From an uncultured Shewanella sp. (GTDB taxonomy: Bacteria; Pseudomonadota; Gammaproteobacteria; Enterobacterales; Shewanellaceae): a stretch of DNA of 64,000 nucleotides. Numbering within the stretch: position 1 is the stretch's first letter; each line of letters opens with the position of its first letter. A program made the translations under genes and the position numbers. The DNA is taken from positions 372,001-436,000 of the forward strand of contig CANNEE010000001.1 of assembly GCA_947503555.1 (NCBI GenBank), read 5' to 3'. Positions 1-10,164 of this stretch are shown here, piece by piece. A model generated the notes under the pieces. That model ran no database searches, was not told the origin of the DNA, and was given only the letters and a program-made list of their open reading frames with translations.

Positions 1-1057
1 CTGGAGTGAAATCTTCGCCCTCAAGGTGAGTCACACCAGGCCAGCCAACGATGCTACGAGTATAGATACGGTCTGAATAATCACCGACATTAGGGTCAAT
101 GATACAGTTAGAGGTCATGACCACTGCGCCAGGGAAGGTCGCAAACTCTTTTTGCTGGTTCTGCCACGCGCTACCATAGTTACCCACAAGGTGAGAATAC
201 TTTTTCAGTTCAGGGTAAGCCAGTGCAGGTAGCATTTCACCATGGGTATAAACATTGATACCCTTGCCTTCGGTTTGTTTTAGAATTAGCTCTAAGTCCA
301 CCATATCATGGCCAGAGACTAGAATCGCTTTACCCTTAACAGGCTTGGTATTGACCTTGGTCGGCTCTGGATGACCAAAAGCGCCAGTCTCACCTTTGTC
401 TAGCATCTCCATCACACCATAGTTAAGCTGACCAATCTCCATAGCGGTAGCAAATAGCTTATCGCCATCGGTAGAGTCTTCACCTAGGAACGCCATGATT
501 TCGTGGAAACGACCAGCAATCTCAGCATCAGTTTGGCTAAGTACACGAGCATGCTCCATGTAAGCTGCCGCCCCTTTTAGGCCATATAGGCAAAGTAGGC
601 GTAGACCTAGAATATCTTCGTGAACATCACCGCGATTTGGCAATGCAATCGGCGCCTGAGCTAGCATTTCTGCTTTAGAGGTACCTAGAACTAAGCTTGC
701 AGTTTCAGGTAATACTTCTGGCGTCTTACCCGCTTTTGCACACTCAGCTTCATAGGCTGCTTTTAAGCTTGCACGGTAATCACTGGCTTGCTTGGCATAC
801 TCAACGATACGGTCATCATCAAAGTTAACGTTAGTCAGTGTAGAGAAGAAAGCTTGCGGTACGAAAGTATCAATTTCAGCATCGATAATCCCAAACTCAC
901 GGGCCTTAACCGCATAGGCAGACACACCTTGCAGCATATAGATAAGTAAGTCTTGCAGATCTGATGTCGAGGCTAATTTGCCACACATGCCTTGGGTGTA
1001 ACTACAGCCGTTGCCGGCAGGGGTACGAATAGTTTGCTCACATTGAATACAAAACAC
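1..1057 (-). CDS. hcp: Hydroxylamine reductase / hybrid cluster protein, N-terminal part (partial)
   Basis: Cytoplasmic iron-sulfur protein that handles nitric oxide or hydroxylamine under nitrosative, low-oxygen conditions. The translation opens V-F-C-I-Q-C-E-Q-T, then CSYTQGMCG, the N-terminal cysteine cluster of the family. About 352 of the usual roughly 550 residues lie inside the window and the 3' end is cut by the edge. The GTG at 1057 is chosen because an AGGAG sits 8 bases upstream and the protein then starts like known Hcp. A second in-frame GTG at 1066 abuts the AGGAG, too close to use it. An FNR-type palindrome lies about 300 bp upstream. Hcr is not visible here. Frame is open throughout. 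Confidence 0.95.
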   Translation of the reverse strand, partial: MFCIQCEQTIRTPAGNGCSYTQGMCGKLASTSDLQDLLIYMLQGVSAYAVKAREFGIIDAEIDTFVPQAFFSTLTNVNFDDDRIVEYAKQASDYRASLKAAYEAECAKAGKTPEVLPETASLVLGTSKAEMLAQAPIALPNRGDVHEDILGLRLLCLYGLKGAAAYMEHARVLSQTDAEIAGRFHEIMAFLGEDSTDGDKLFATAMEIGQLNYGVMEMLDKGETGAFGHPEPTKVNTKPVKGKAILVSGHDMVDLELILKQTEGKGINVYTHGEMLPALAYPELKKYSHLVGNYGSAWQNQQKEFATFPGAVVMTSNCIIDPNVGDYSDRIYTRSIVGWPGVTHLEGEDFTP

Positions 1058-1355
1058 GGCGTTCACTCCTAGATTATTTAATCATGCTTTTTTTTTACAT
1101 GTTTAAAGCTAGTCTACCTAACATCTCAGGAAGCAAAAGTTATTTTTTTAGCGGGTTGACAAAAGTATGAGAGAGATCACTTTCAGTATTCACTTATTTG
1201 CTTAACTAACGATAACAACCAGCCACGCAAACATGCATTTTAAGCTTTACAATCAACTGGTTACATCAAGCCAAACTTTAAATCACCTAAAGCATACCTG
1301 TAATAATATTCATTCTTATTTGGCGTTTTTAATGAAAAATAGGGTGATTTATCAC

Positions 1356-1369
1356 TTGATCTAGATCAA
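1356..1369. promoter_or_regulatory. FNR/EtrA-type binding palindrome upstream of hcp
   Basis: TTGATCTAGATCAA is a perfect inverted repeat and a perfect match to the FNR-family consensus TTGAT-N4-ATCAA. It sits in the 553-bp gap between hcp and the tyrA 3' end. hcp is the only gene that starts from this gap, so it is the expected target, with a leader of about 250 bases. A lone half-site resembling the NsrR motif (AACATGCATTT, 1230-1240) lies between. The rest of the gap is AT-rich with no convincing ORF. Confidence 0.7.
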
Positions 1370-1552
1370 CTTTATAGAGTTAGAGCATGAAACTAACACT
1401 AAAGTGATATTTATGTAGGTTTGGAATCCATAACAGCTAGCAAAGCAAAGACCTACGCCCTGCTACAGAAACAAAAAAGCATGTTAGTCGACTGATAATA
1501 TTGAATAAAAAATATGAACAAGCAGATAATGAAAAGCGTAACACCCAAAATG

Positions 1553-1583
1553 AAAAAAGAAGTAAGTTGCACTTACTTCTTTT
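1553..1583 (-). terminator. Rho-independent terminator of aroF-tyrA
   Basis: Perfect 13-bp arms (1555-1567 and 1571-1583) around a 3-base loop. On the minus strand they are followed by a T-rich run. It lies 28 bp beyond the tyrA stop. Confidence 0.85.
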
Positions 1584-1610
1584 ATCAAATACTAATTTTA
1601 ATAGCCGAAT

Positions 1611-2750
1611 TTAAGCGGTTTTCATATCGTTGACCGACTGCAGCATAGCCCGACTCTCACTTTGAAACTGAGGCGCAAAGTCACCAAACCAAGTCGCCAC
1701 TTGACTAAAGCTATCAATAAAGCCTTGTCTATCACCAGACTTAAGCAACTCGAGTGCTCTCTGATAATTTTCTAGGTAATCCCCTATCGCCGTCATACTG
1801 TCTTTCTGGGCAAAGATAATATCGGCATACAGCTCTGGACTTTGCGCAAATAGCCTACCCACCATGGCGAGCTCCAAGCGATAAATAGGTGAGCTAAATT
1901 GCAGTAAAGTATCGATATCGGCTTCTTCTTTACACAGATTGAGACCATAGACAAAAGAGGAGAAGTGACGCATCGCCTGTACCAGTTGCATCGCTTTATC
2001 GTGACGCTCAGGCTCGGCTTCAACCAGTCTCGCTCCCCAAATTTCTATCTGCTCAAGTAACCAAGAATACGCCTCTTGATTGCGGCCATGGCATACCACC
2101 ACAACCTGCTTGGCAAGGCTGCCCACATCAGGGCCAAACATAGGGTGCATACCCAGTACAGGCCCCTGATGCGCAGCTAACATTGCACTCATCGGCTCTG
2201 ACTTTATAGAGGTCAGATCCGCTAAAATACAGTTCTCTGGAAGATGACTGAGTTTATCGCGAATAAGCTCACAGGTAATGGCAATCGGCACAGTCACTAA
2301 CACCATTCCCGCACCATCAATAAGCTCATCGGCTCTATGCCAATCATGCTCACCGAGGTTTTTAACGTCATAGCCTGAAAGGGTAAACATCTGACCAAAT
2401 AGACGGCCTAGCTGACCTTCACCCCCTACGATAACGATATGCCCTAGATCTTGCTTAACTTGCTTAAAGCCCACATCCTTTTCATTAAGATAGGACTCTC
2501 GCATTAAGCGGCGCAAAATATCTTCAATCAACTGAGGCGAGATATTCATCGCCTCGGCTTCAGCCCTACGCTTACCTAGCATCGCGGCTTCACGTTGGGG
2601 GGCATAAATAGGTAAACCAGCACTGTGTTTGACCGCGCCCACTTGGGCAACAAGGTCGAGGCGCTTTCTAAGCAGATGCAATAACTGCTGATCGACACCA
2701 TCGATTAAACCACGTAACTGTTCTAAATCTGCCGTTGTCTTTTCATTCAT
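1611..2750 (-). CDS. tyrA: Bifunctional chorismate mutase / prephenate dehydrogenase (T-protein)
   Basis: Converts chorismate to prephenate and then to 4-hydroxyphenylpyruvate in tyrosine synthesis. At 379 residues it has the usual T-protein length. An AroQ-type mutase helix bundle fills about residues 1-90. The NAD-binding dehydrogenase domain starts with the glycine motif GGEGQLG at 109-115. The ATG has GGAAG about 7 bases upstream. It lies 16 bp after the DAHP synthase gene on the same strand, so the two form a tyrosine-branch operon, as in Escherichia coli aroF-tyrA. A terminator follows directly. Confidence 0.97.
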   Translation of the reverse strand: MNEKTTADLEQLRGLIDGVDQQLLHLLRKRLDLVAQVGAVKHSAGLPIYAPQREAAMLGKRRAEAEAMNISPQLIEDILRRLMRESYLNEKDVGFKQVKQDLGHIVIVGGEGQLGRLFGQMFTLSGYDVKNLGEHDWHRADELIDGAGMVLVTVPIAITCELIRDKLSHLPENCILADLTSIKSEPMSAMLAAHQGPVLGMHPMFGPDVGSLAKQVVVVCHGRNQEAYSWLLEQIEIWGARLVEAEPERHDKAMQLVQAMRHFSSFVYGLNLCKEEADIDTLLQFSSPIYRLELAMVGRLFAQSPELYADIIFAQKDSMTAIGDYLENYQRALELLKSGDRQGFIDSFSQVATWFGDFAPQFQSESRAMLQSVNDMKTA

Positions 2751-2766
2751 TACTGCGCTTCCAAAG

Positions 2767-3858
2767 TTAACCGTTTACCGCTTGCAGCATAGCAAATCGC
2801 TCGGGCAAAATGTGACTTAATTGCTTAGCACCATCACGTAATAGGGTTTCTGTCGTCTGCCAGTCGATACAGGCATCGGTAACAGATACTCCATAGGCAA
2901 GCTCTGCTCTGGGTTTGTTGCTGCTTTGATTACCTTCGCTTAAATTACTCTCTAGCATCACACCAATAATGGATTGATTGCCTGAGGCAATCTGGCCAAA
3001 CACATCATCACAAACCGCCTTTTGACGGGTATGATCTTTCGATGAATTACCATGGCTGCAATCAATAATTAGACGCGCATTTTGCCCCGCTTTATGGAGC
3101 TGCTCTTCACATTCATTGACGCTTTGCGCATCATAGTTAGGCGCTTTACCACCACGCAGAATCACATGGCCATCTGGGTTCCCCGCAGTTTGCAACAGCG
3201 CCACCTGCCCTTGCTGGTTAATTCCCATAAAGCGGTGACCGCTAGCCGCAGACTTAAGCGCATTGATAGCGACATCTAGCTTGCCATCGGTGCCATTTTT
3301 AAACCCAACTGGCATAGATAGACCCGAGGCCATCTCTCTGTGAGTTTGCGATTCAGTGGTGCGAGCACCGATTGCTGACCAAGTCACTAATTCTGAGATG
3401 TACTGAGGGCTGATAGGATCTAATGCTTCTGTCGCCACGGGCAGCTCTAATTCAGCCAACCAAAGCATTAACTCTCTCGCTTGACGTAAGCCCTTGTCGA
3501 CATCAAAAGACTCATCCATATCTGGATCATTAATCAATCCTTTCCAGCCTACTGTAGTTCTTGGTTTTTCAAAGTAGACCCGCATCAGAATGTAAAATTC
3601 GTCACTCAACTCATCATGGAGCTTCTTGAGCTTTAGGGCGTACTCTTTCGCAGCATCGATATCATGAATAGAGCAAGGCCCAGTAATCACTAACACTCGG
3701 TTATCACGCTTATGGACTATATCCGCCACTGTCTCACGCGCCTTTGCGATATATTGATAAGCATGGGCAGATAGCGGCAGTTGTTGCTTAAGGGCCTCTG
3801 GGGTAACGAGTACCTGTTCAGAGCTAATATGAACATTGTTAATTGTATCTTGCTGCAT
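2767..3858 (-). CDS. aroF: 3-deoxy-7-phosphoheptulonate synthase, class I (likely tyrosine-sensitive)
   Basis: Condenses phosphoenolpyruvate and erythrose 4-phosphate in the first step of aromatic amino acid synthesis. Class I signatures are clear: [11 protein letters not shown] near residue 60, [15 protein letters not shown] near 97, and [13 protein letters not shown] near 265. The isozyme call (AroF, tyrosine-sensitive) is inferred from its pairing with tyrA. I start it at the ATG at 3858 (363 residues), which has AGGTGA five bases upstream. An in-frame GTG at 3867 overlaps that site and is less likely. The 400-bp upstream gap (3859-4260) should hold its promoter, but I see no clear TyrR box. 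Confidence 0.95.
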   Translation of the reverse strand: MQQDTINNVHISSEQVLVTPEALKQQLPLSAHAYQYIAKARETVADIVHKRDNRVLVITGPCSIHDIDAAKEYALKLKKLHDELSDEFYILMRVYFEKPRTTVGWKGLINDPDMDESFDVDKGLRQARELMLWLAELELPVATEALDPISPQYISELVTWSAIGARTTESQTHREMASGLSMPVGFKNGTDGKLDVAINALKSAASGHRFMGINQQGQVALLQTAGNPDGHVILRGGKAPNYDAQSVNECEEQLHKAGQNARLIIDCSHGNSSKDHTRQKAVCDDVFGQIASGNQSIIGVMLESNLSEGNQSSNKPRAELAYGVSVTDACIDWQTTETLLRDGAKQLSHILPERFAMLQAVNG

Positions 3859-4260
3859 TGCTATCACCTGCTTCTTCGCTTATATGCGTACTTGTATTCG
3901 TTTGCTGCTCATTTTCTTTAAAGCAGCTAGAGCTAAAACCTATGCACTATAAAAATGCGTATTCAATGGCATTGAAAATCGTCAATGACTTAAGAGAATC
4001 ATCCTCCACCGCAACACCGTAACGCTACACCATTACAGCTTAGGGACAACTATGCCTGTGACTTAAGCGAAGATCAAGCCTTAATTACAAACTAATTTAA
4101 ATACGATAATTTGAGTAGAAAAATAAGATTTGATTAGTAGAAAATTTCGGTTATTACATCGTCAAATAAATTCGCTTCATCGGCTTAGCGACAATTAGAG
4201 AGTTGCCAACCTTCTGAAAACAAGTATTCACTAATTAGAGGCTGGCTATTTCATTACAAA

Positions 4261-4932
4261 TCAATCTGGATGCCGTAAAAGGCTTTTATCAATAGCTGAA
4301 AATGGCATATCTTCAGGTAGCTTTTGCCAATTCAAATAAGCCTCATCGGCTAGGCTGAGCATGGCAAAATCCTCGGGAGTATCACCATAGGCATAAACCT
4401 TCGCATACTGTGACAAATCATATCTAGCCTGCACTCGAGTCACTTTGTGCTTCCCGCTGCAATCACCGTTGATATAACAACCAGTAAGCTTGCCATTAAT
4501 CGTTTTAAGTTCACTGCACACCAAATCAAAGCCCTGCTCCTCACACCAAAGCTTAAGATAAACATCCAGTGACGCCGAGACAATCACCACTTTATCCCCG
4601 CGACGCTGATGCCACCGTAACCGACTAAGTGCTTGCTCTCGAATAAACTCAGGAATGACATGCTCAACATAATCTTTCGCAAAGGTGATGATCTCGTCAG
4701 AACGGCGCCCTCGAAACACCAAGTAGCTAGCCAGCACTCGCATTTTAGGCGCAGAGAGCAAACCAGATCGATAGAGGAGTAAAAAAGGCGCGAGTAATGG
4801 GTTAATCACTAACGCACGCACCCTAGTTCCAGAAAAGCGCAGAAACTTAGAATACATATCTCCATGGGTAATAGTGCCGTCAAAATCAAACAGCGCAATA
4901 TTCACTTTTTGTTGCAAACAGAATTTACTCAA
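4261..4932 (-). CDS. HAD superfamily phosphatase, subfamily IB
   Basis: Predicted cytoplasmic phosphomonoesterase related to phosphoserine phosphatases; substrate unknown. Motif I FDFDGT at about 15-20 supplies the nucleophile and acid/base aspartates. VIVSASLD near 105 is motif II, and AYGDTPEDFAML near 190 is motif III. Length 223 residues fits HAD-IB. The start must be the TTG at 4932: an in-frame TGA precedes it immediately and the next ATG lies beyond motif I. The ribosome site (GTGGA) is weak. Monocistronic. The upstream gap to the chemoreceptor gene (4933-5338) is AT-rich and shows nothing further. Confidence 0.85.
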   Translation of the reverse strand: MSKFCLQQKVNIALFDFDGTITHGDMYSKFLRFSGTRVRALVINPLLAPFLLLYRSGLLSAPKMRVLASYLVFRGRRSDEIITFAKDYVEHVIPEFIREQALSRLRWHQRRGDKVVIVSASLDVYLKLWCEEQGFDLVCSELKTINGKLTGCYINGDCSGKHKVTRVQARYDLSQYAKVYAYGDTPEDFAMLSLADEAYLNWQKLPEDMPFSAIDKSLLRHPD

Positions 4933-5350
4933 TCAAATCCACTGTCCCGCAATATTATCAGAATGCAGCCATATCCGTGAAAAACAGATATGGCATCAAA
5001 AAACATTAATCTGCGACAAAACCGCAATATTTGTTAATTTGTATATCTAGGTTTGCCCAAAAAAGTAGGCCTAAGCCTTAATTGAGCCGCTAAACAGCCC
5101 GTACACATAAAATTAAACCTTTATTAACATAGCTATTTTATTTATTAAGTCATATAGTTAAATAACTTGATTATTGGCTTAATTGAACCATTAAAAATTT
5201 CGCTAAGATTCAATTTTATTTGCCAATTTGATGGTGTATCGTACGGTTTAAAAGTCTTAACTTTGCAAACTAAAGTTGATTAAAGGGGTTGGTTGAAGGG
5301 AGTCGGCCTGAGGTATTTGTTCGGAGAACATTGGCTAATTGGCAGCTACA

Positions 5351-7282
5351 ATGAACATCAGAGATTTAAAGATCAAAACTAAGTTGACCTTTATGGTCGG
5401 CGCAGCACTTGTCGCCTCTATGCTAGGCGCATCATTCACTAATAACCTACTGTCTGCAGATGTGATTTCTGAAAGAGTCATGACGCTGGAGCTACCTGAA
5501 ACCGTAGGGCGCATTAAAAGTGATATCGAGAATATTGTTCTGCCTCCCGCCAAAGCCAGTACAGTGCTTGCTGCTAATCCCTATATTCAAAACTGGATCA
5601 AAGCGGGAGAACCTGCCAGCGGCCTTGACGATCTCATCACGACCCTATCGCGCACCAAAGAGGTGCTAGGAGCCCATACGGCTTATATTACGACAAACGA
5701 GCTTAGAGGTGACTACACCTATAGAGGCCCCAAAAAACGCTTCGAATTAAATGCTAGCTCCCATGCTTGGTTTTACAACCAAATTAATTCAGGTGAAAAT
5801 ATCTCCATCACTGTCGCCAAGGGTAGCAATGGTAAACTGCGCCTATATATTAGTGCGCTTATTGGTGGTGAAGACAAGCTAGGCCTTGTTGGTTTAGGGG
5901 TCAATATTCAATCTATGGTCGAAATGCTGCAAAGCTATCAGATAGGCGACACAGGCTTTGTATACTTAACGGATCAAGACGGTGTTGTCAGGGTTCATCC
6001 AAACGATAACCAAGTCAATAATGCTTCACTTAACGACTACTATGAGGCCTCCGAAGTCAATCAACTCATGATGGCCAAGGAGCGAGTCAACGTCAGCCGC
6101 ATCGAGCGTGCGGGGGTTGGCTATCTTGTCGCATCGGCTTATATTCCTTCATTAAACTGGTACCTACTAGCCGAAGTACCTGAAAGCGAAGTCTTTGCGG
6201 GTGTCGAACAGGCGAACCTGATCTCTACTGGCGTGTCACTTATCATAGGCCTTATCGTGCTTATCTTTGTGGCCATGTTTATCAACACCATAGCCAAGCC
6301 TATTGCCCGCGTCGCTCAAATGCTTCAGGAGATTGGCTCAGGAGAAGGTGATCTACGCACTCGCCTTGAGGTGAGAACAAAAGATGAGGTGGGAGAACTC
6401 TCAGAGGGGTTTAACCTGTTTGTGAGTAAAATCCATGAGGTGGTAAAACTTGTGGCTGCAACTAGCCATCGCCAAGTAGAAAAAGCTGATGAAGTGCGAA
6501 ACCTTGCTGAAACAGGGCTCACAGCATCGGAAGAGCAAACAACACAAACAGATCAACTAGCAACAGCAGTCACTCAGATGACCTCTAAGGTACAAGAAAT
6601 TGCAGGTAATGCCTCTCAAGCAGCTGCTGCCGCCAATGATGCAAACGCAAAAGCCACCGAAGGCCAGCAGGTAGTCAAAAGTAGCACAACAACGATTCAA
6701 AACCTGTCCACACAGCTAGACGATGCCACGCTCACAATTGGTAATGTGTCCGAGCACAGTGGCCAAATTGGCAATATTCTAACGGTTATCCGTGAGATTT
6801 CAGAGCAGACCAACCTCCTCGCTCTTAATGCCGCAATCGAAGCAGCACGAGCTGGTGAGCAAGGACGAGGCTTTGCCGTAGTTGCCGATGAGGTTCGTCA
6901 GCTCGCCAAACGCACAGCTGACTCGACCGAAGAAATCCAATCTATGATTGAGCAGCTACAAGCCCAAACTGCCAATGCGGTGAATACTATTGCAGAAGGT
7001 AAGGAATTAGGTGAATTAAGTGTTATAGCCGTGCGCCAGCTAGGGAATGCATTTAATGAAATTGTTGATGCCATTCATGCCATCAATGATATGAATGTGC
7101 AAGTCGCAACAGCAACCGAAGAGCAAACGATAGTAACAGGTGAAATATCCAATAATACTCAAGCCATTAATGAGGCGACACAGGTCAACACTCAGGCATC
7201 ACATTCATCGGCATTAGCACTAGAAGAGCTGAATGAGCTGACAGCAGAGCTACAAAAACAGGTCGGTCAATTTAAGATTTAA
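5351..7282 (+). CDS. Methyl-accepting chemotaxis protein with Cache-type sensor
   Basis: Inner-membrane chemoreceptor signalling to CheA/CheW. Numbered from the ATG at 5351: first membrane helix about 13-30, periplasmic Cache-like sensor about 35-280 (it contains [12 protein letters not shown]), second helix about 285-310, HAMP to about 365, then a methyl-accepting coiled coil. The conserved hairpin tip [20 protein letters not shown] is intact. The C-terminus lacks the NWETF-like CheR/CheB tether. A TTG at 5339 would add four residues, and neither start has a strong ribosome site. The ligand cannot be read from sequence. It stands alone, away from che or flagellar genes. Confidence 0.93.
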   Translation: MNIRDLKIKTKLTFMVGAALVASMLGASFTNNLLSADVISERVMTLELPETVGRIKSDIENIVLPPAKASTVLAANPYIQNWIKAGEPASGLDDLITTLSRTKEVLGAHTAYITTNELRGDYTYRGPKKRFELNASSHAWFYNQINSGENISITVAKGSNGKLRLYISALIGGEDKLGLVGLGVNIQSMVEMLQSYQIGDTGFVYLTDQDGVVRVHPNDNQVNNASLNDYYEASEVNQLMMAKERVNVSRIERAGVGYLVASAYIPSLNWYLLAEVPESEVFAGVEQANLISTGVSLIIGLIVLIFVAMFINTIAKPIARVAQMLQEIGSGEGDLRTRLEVRTKDEVGELSEGFNLFVSKIHEVVKLVAATSHRQVEKADEVRNLAETGLTASEEQTTQTDQLATAVTQMTSKVQEIAGNASQAAAAANDANAKATEGQQVVKSSTTTIQNLSTQLDDATLTIGNVSEHSGQIGNILTVIREISEQTNLLALNAAIEAARAGEQGRGFAVVADEVRQLAKRTADSTEEIQSMIEQLQAQTANAVNTIAEGKELGELSVIAVRQLGNAFNEIVDAIHAINDMNVQVATATEEQTIVTGEISNNTQAINEATQVNTQASHSSALALEELNELTAELQKQVGQFKI

Positions 7283-7318
7283 GCGCTCTAGCTAAGGAAG
7301 CGTTGAGCCCCTAAACAC

Positions 7319-7345
7319 AAAGAGCGCCCCTAGAGGCGCTCTTTT
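7319..7345 (+). terminator. Terminator after the chemoreceptor gene
   Basis: Arms AGAGCGCC (7321-7328) and GGCGCTCT (7335-7342) with flanking A and T runs, 39 bp past the stop. Confidence 0.88.
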
Positions 7346-7491
7346 GTTTATAAGGTCATTAGCAACCTTAAGGTTAAATACCACCAATCTAAGTCGGTTT
7401 GCTGCTGGCTAAGCTCGAATGCACTAGCACGTCCTTAACTAATCGTCTTCTCGTTTCTTTGCACAAGCAGGCCGCTCGGGGGGGGCGATAA

Positions 7492-7520
7492 TAGTTTACT
7501 CTGACCCGACTTTATTTATC
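7492..7520. repeat. Dispersed repeat, copy 1 (3' side of the lipoprotein hydrolase gene)
   Basis: AGTTTACTCTGACCC followed by GACTTTATTTAT. It matches 8646-8675 in the same orientation with about two differences. It overlaps the stop codon (7512-7514) of the hydrolase gene. Confidence 0.7.
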
Positions 7521-8495
7521 ACTGCGCTGCTCCACGACTTGCTCCTTAAGCCAATCAATAATGATTTGGCTACTCTTATCACCAACAATCCCCATACTCG
7601 AGTGGCTCCTATCAGGCAGTTCCTCAACCCTAATGCGCTCAGAGGTTAAATGCTCAAACTTATAATAAGGGGCGATTCGATCCTGAGATGACGCAAATAT
7701 CAGCATAGGTAAATTACTAGGTGAGAGCATTGGGCTGATATCAGTATCGTTAACACTCAAATTGGCCTCATTTAAGGCTCCCACCGCACCATCTAATATG
7801 ATGTCGTCACTGATCAATTGATGTAAGTAAGGATATTTAGCTTTAGTATAATGAAGTACGGCTTCATCAAACTTCAGCATAGGTGCTTGAAGAATAATGC
7901 CACTCACATCATCCCTCATGTTAGCAAGATAGACAGCAGTGACAGCCCCCATAGAATTACCTAATAACAACAAGCTTTTGCTCCCAGTATGATTGGCAGA
8001 TATCAGCTCATTGATAATGTATCTGTCATTGACGCCAAATGCTTTTTCGCCATCAGACTCTCCATGCCCTAATAGATCCGGCACTAGTACATCAAAACCA
8101 AGAAATCTAAAGTACAGAGCGGTATTTAGCATGAACTCCTTGGAAGCTCGAAAACCATGAATCAAAACGACAGTGCCATTAAGGGCATTGGGAACAGCTT
8201 CTCTAGCTAGATTCAGTGAGACTTGAGTTAGCCTAGAGCCTGAACCTAACTCTGTCTCATATTTAAGTCGCTTTCTCTCAATTGCAGAACCAGAAAGATA
8301 ACTAATACAAGGCGCCTTAGTGGATGAGCAATAACGACCTTTTTTAAAACCAAGTGCTGCAATCTGCTTTTCAGAGGTAATGTTGTCATAGTCAAAGCTA
8401 TCAGCTCTCTGAATATATTCAGTGACTAAGGATGAGCAACCGCTCAAACCAATAACAAGAGTTAATACTATTGGTAGCTTAATAATTTTCATCAT
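7512..8495 (-). CDS. Alpha/beta-hydrolase fold lipoprotein
   Basis: Predicted membrane-anchored serine hydrolase of unknown substrate. The N-terminus is a lipoprotein signal ending in LSGC (lipobox), with CSS after it. The hydrolase core shows VLIHGFRASKEF near 115 (oxyanion region), GNSMGA near 185 (nucleophile serine elbow), and late SQDR and RSHSS segments that could supply the acid and histidine. The ATG at 8495 has GGAT about 6 bases upstream; a TTG two codons earlier is also open. Direct copies of a short repeat bracket the gene, and it has no operon partner. That could mean it was acquired as a cassette, an inference only. Confidence 0.82.
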   Translation of the reverse strand: MMKIIKLPIVLTLVIGLSGCSSLVTEYIQRADSFDYDNITSEKQIAALGFKKGRYCSSTKAPCISYLSGSAIERKRLKYETELGSGSRLTQVSLNLAREAVPNALNGTVVLIHGFRASKEFMLNTALYFRFLGFDVLVPDLLGHGESDGEKAFGVNDRYIINELISANHTGSKSLLLLGNSMGAVTAVYLANMRDDVSGIILQAPMLKFDEAVLHYTKAKYPYLHQLISDDIILDGAVGALNEANLSVNDTDISPMLSPSNLPMLIFASSQDRIAPYYKFEHLTSERIRVEELPDRSHSSMGIVGDKSSQIIIDWLKEQVVEQRSDK

Positions 8496-8644
8496 TTTCA
8501 ATCCAAAACGCGCCTAACAGCAGCCATATCCCCTTACAGTAGGTTATCAGTTACACTGACATAAATAGCAATTTCAGGTCACCATAGCATCATCGCTAAG
8601 TAAATTGTAAAAAGACAATAAACACTTTCACCTCGAGCAAGCAA

Positions 8645-8675
8645 AAGTTTACTCTGACCCCACTTATATTTATTC
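8645..8675. repeat. Dispersed repeat, copy 2 (5' side of the lipoprotein hydrolase gene)
   Basis: AGTTTACTCTGACCC at 8646-8660 followed by CACTTATATTTAT, parallel to the copy at 7492-7520. The two lie 1.15 kb apart with a single gene between them. Confidence 0.7.
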
Positions 8676-8786
8676 AAGCTCCCTTGTTAGAGCACAACGG
8701 ATAGAGTCATACATTTACCGTTGTCATACTACAAAGCAGTGACTATTCTAAAGATGAGAATGGCCTCCATCTATAGGCTGACATAA

Positions 8787-9644
8787 ATGCACATTTTACT
8801 GTTCTTCATAAGCAACTGCTTTAGCCTAGTAATTAAACGCTTAACTGCGTTAAAACAGGTGTTTATCTTAGCTTGGTTATTAGCCTTGGATTCTACTACC
8901 TCAGTAACCCAAGCTGAAACAGATAGGGTTCCCCTATACGAAGGCGTCGAATTTGCGATGGGGAATTGGTGTCCATACCATGGAACGTGTGCAGAAGGGG
9001 ACGGATATATCACAGAAATGCTACGTGAAATATTTGATCGCGCCCATATTCAATCAAGCTTTGTCCCAATACCTTGGTCAAGAGCCGTACATGAAACTCA
9101 AAATGGCATATTCGATGGGGTTATGTCGCCTGGAGGACAGGCTCTTGAATTCTATTACCCGAGTGTTTCAACTGGTTCTTTTGCTTATTGTTATTATACA
9201 AAGTCACAAGATACATGGATATATACAGGTATTCATTCACTGACAAGCCGGGTAACAGCTTACATCAAAGATAGCACCATGATTGAAGATAAGGAATTTG
9301 TCGAAGATCCCCGCAATAGCGCCTATTTTATCCCTATTCCATATACACAGAGCTACATGTTACAAGTCGTTAAGATGCTTGCTGCCAACCGCGTCACCAC
9401 AATTGTTAATGACCCTAATGTTACACAATCTTTTTTAAGGTCTTATCCTATGTATGAAAATTTCCTTCGTAACGCTGGCTGCATAGGGCGCTCCGATTTG
9501 TGGGTAGGCTTGTCATTACATCCGTCAAAAAAATTGAAAATAAAGCATATTGCAGAGGTTATCGACAATGGAATCATCACTCTAAGACAAGATGGAACAT
9601 TAAAGGAGATTCTCGACAAATATGGTTTACAAGATTGGCAGTAA
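8787..9644 (+). CDS. Orphan periplasmic solute-binding protein, family 3 (amino-acid-binding-like)
   Basis: Secreted protein of 285 residues. A hydrophobic signal segment (about 24-42) ends in TQA, a plausible cleavage site. The mature part follows the SBP_bac_3 pattern: WCPYHG near the start, a GYITEML helix, IPWSRA, a GIFDGVMSP strand and a C-terminal G-T-L-K-E-I-L-D-K-Y-G. No ABC permease or ATPase gene is nearby, so it may act as a sensor accessory or pair with a distant transporter. The start is uncertain: the ATG at 8787 leaves about 20 residues before the signal peptide, and AGG lies about 9 bases upstream. Confidence 0.75.
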   Translation: MHILLFFISNCFSLVIKRLTALKQVFILAWLLALDSTTSVTQAETDRVPLYEGVEFAMGNWCPYHGTCAEGDGYITEMLREIFDRAHIQSSFVPIPWSRAVHETQNGIFDGVMSPGGQALEFYYPSVSTGSFAYCYYTKSQDTWIYTGIHSLTSRVTAYIKDSTMIEDKEFVEDPRNSAYFIPIPYTQSYMLQVVKMLAANRVTTIVNDPNVTQSFLRSYPMYENFLRNAGCIGRSDLWVGLSLHPSKKLKIKHIAEVIDNGIITLRQDGTLKEILDKYGLQDWQ

Positions 9645-9709
9645 CAGATACTGGTATCCATCACATACTTTTGAAGAGCAACTATTTATACAACTTGATA
9701 TCTCATAAC

Positions 9710-9733
9710 AAAAAACCGCCACTAGGGCGGTTT
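9710..9733 (-). terminator. Terminator of the rpsP-rimM-trmD-rplS operon
   Basis: AAACCGCC (9713-9720) and GGCGGTTT (9726-9733) with a 5-base loop; read on the minus strand it runs into six Ts. It may also slow transcription coming from the convergent solute-binding gene. Confidence 0.88.
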
Positions 9734-9780
9734 CTCGTGCGAACACTGCGTCGTTTTTTATAGCAGTAACTAAGTAATAA

Positions 9781-10131
9781 TTACTTAGCAAGCTTCTCAC
9801 GGATACGTGCAGACTTACCTGAACGCTCACGTAGGTAGTAAAGCTTGGCGCGACGAACGCGACCACGACGCTTAACTTCGATGCCTGAAATTAGTGGGCT
9901 GTGCGTTTGGAAAGCACGCTCAACACCTTCACCATTAGAGATTTTACGTACTGTGAAAGCAGAGTGAAGACCACGGTTACGCTTAGCGATAACCACACCT
10001 TCGAACGCCTGTAGACGCTCTTTGTTACCTTCTTTTACACGTACTTTAACTACTACAGTATCACCCGCGCCAAACTCTGGCACGTCAGTTTTCATTTGCT
10101 CATCGTTGAGCATTTTAATGATGTTGTTCAT
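9781..10131 (-). CDS. rplS: 50S ribosomal protein L19
   Basis: Ribosomal protein at the 30S/50S interface. The 116-residue translation starts [14 protein letters not shown] and ends in the basic tail typical of L19, with [12 protein letters not shown] in the middle. It is the last gene of the rpsP operon, 33 bp after trmD, and a terminator follows. Confidence 0.98.
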   Translation of the reverse strand: MNNIIKMLNDEQMKTDVPEFGAGDTVVVKVRVKEGNKERLQAFEGVVIAKRNRGLHSAFTVRKISNGEGVERAFQTHSPLISGIEVKRRGRVRRAKLYYLRERSGKSARIREKLAK

Positions 10132-10164
10132 ATTTACTCCGTCCTAGTAGTAACTGAGCTGCGA

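Noticed and set aside
1793-2023. Minus-strand ORF inside tyrA
   Set aside because: Out-of-frame shadow of tyrA; many similar shadows across the window (for example inside trmD, lepA, gltB and gltD) were dropped for the same reason.
3859-4260. TyrR box or leader peptide for aroF
   Set aside because: No TGTAAA-N6-TTTACA palindrome and no short tyrosine-rich ORF could be found.
5040-5350. Flagellar sigma-28 promoter for the chemoreceptor
   Set aside because: A TAAAG-like element occurs near 5270 but no GCCGATAA-like -10 follows at the right distance.
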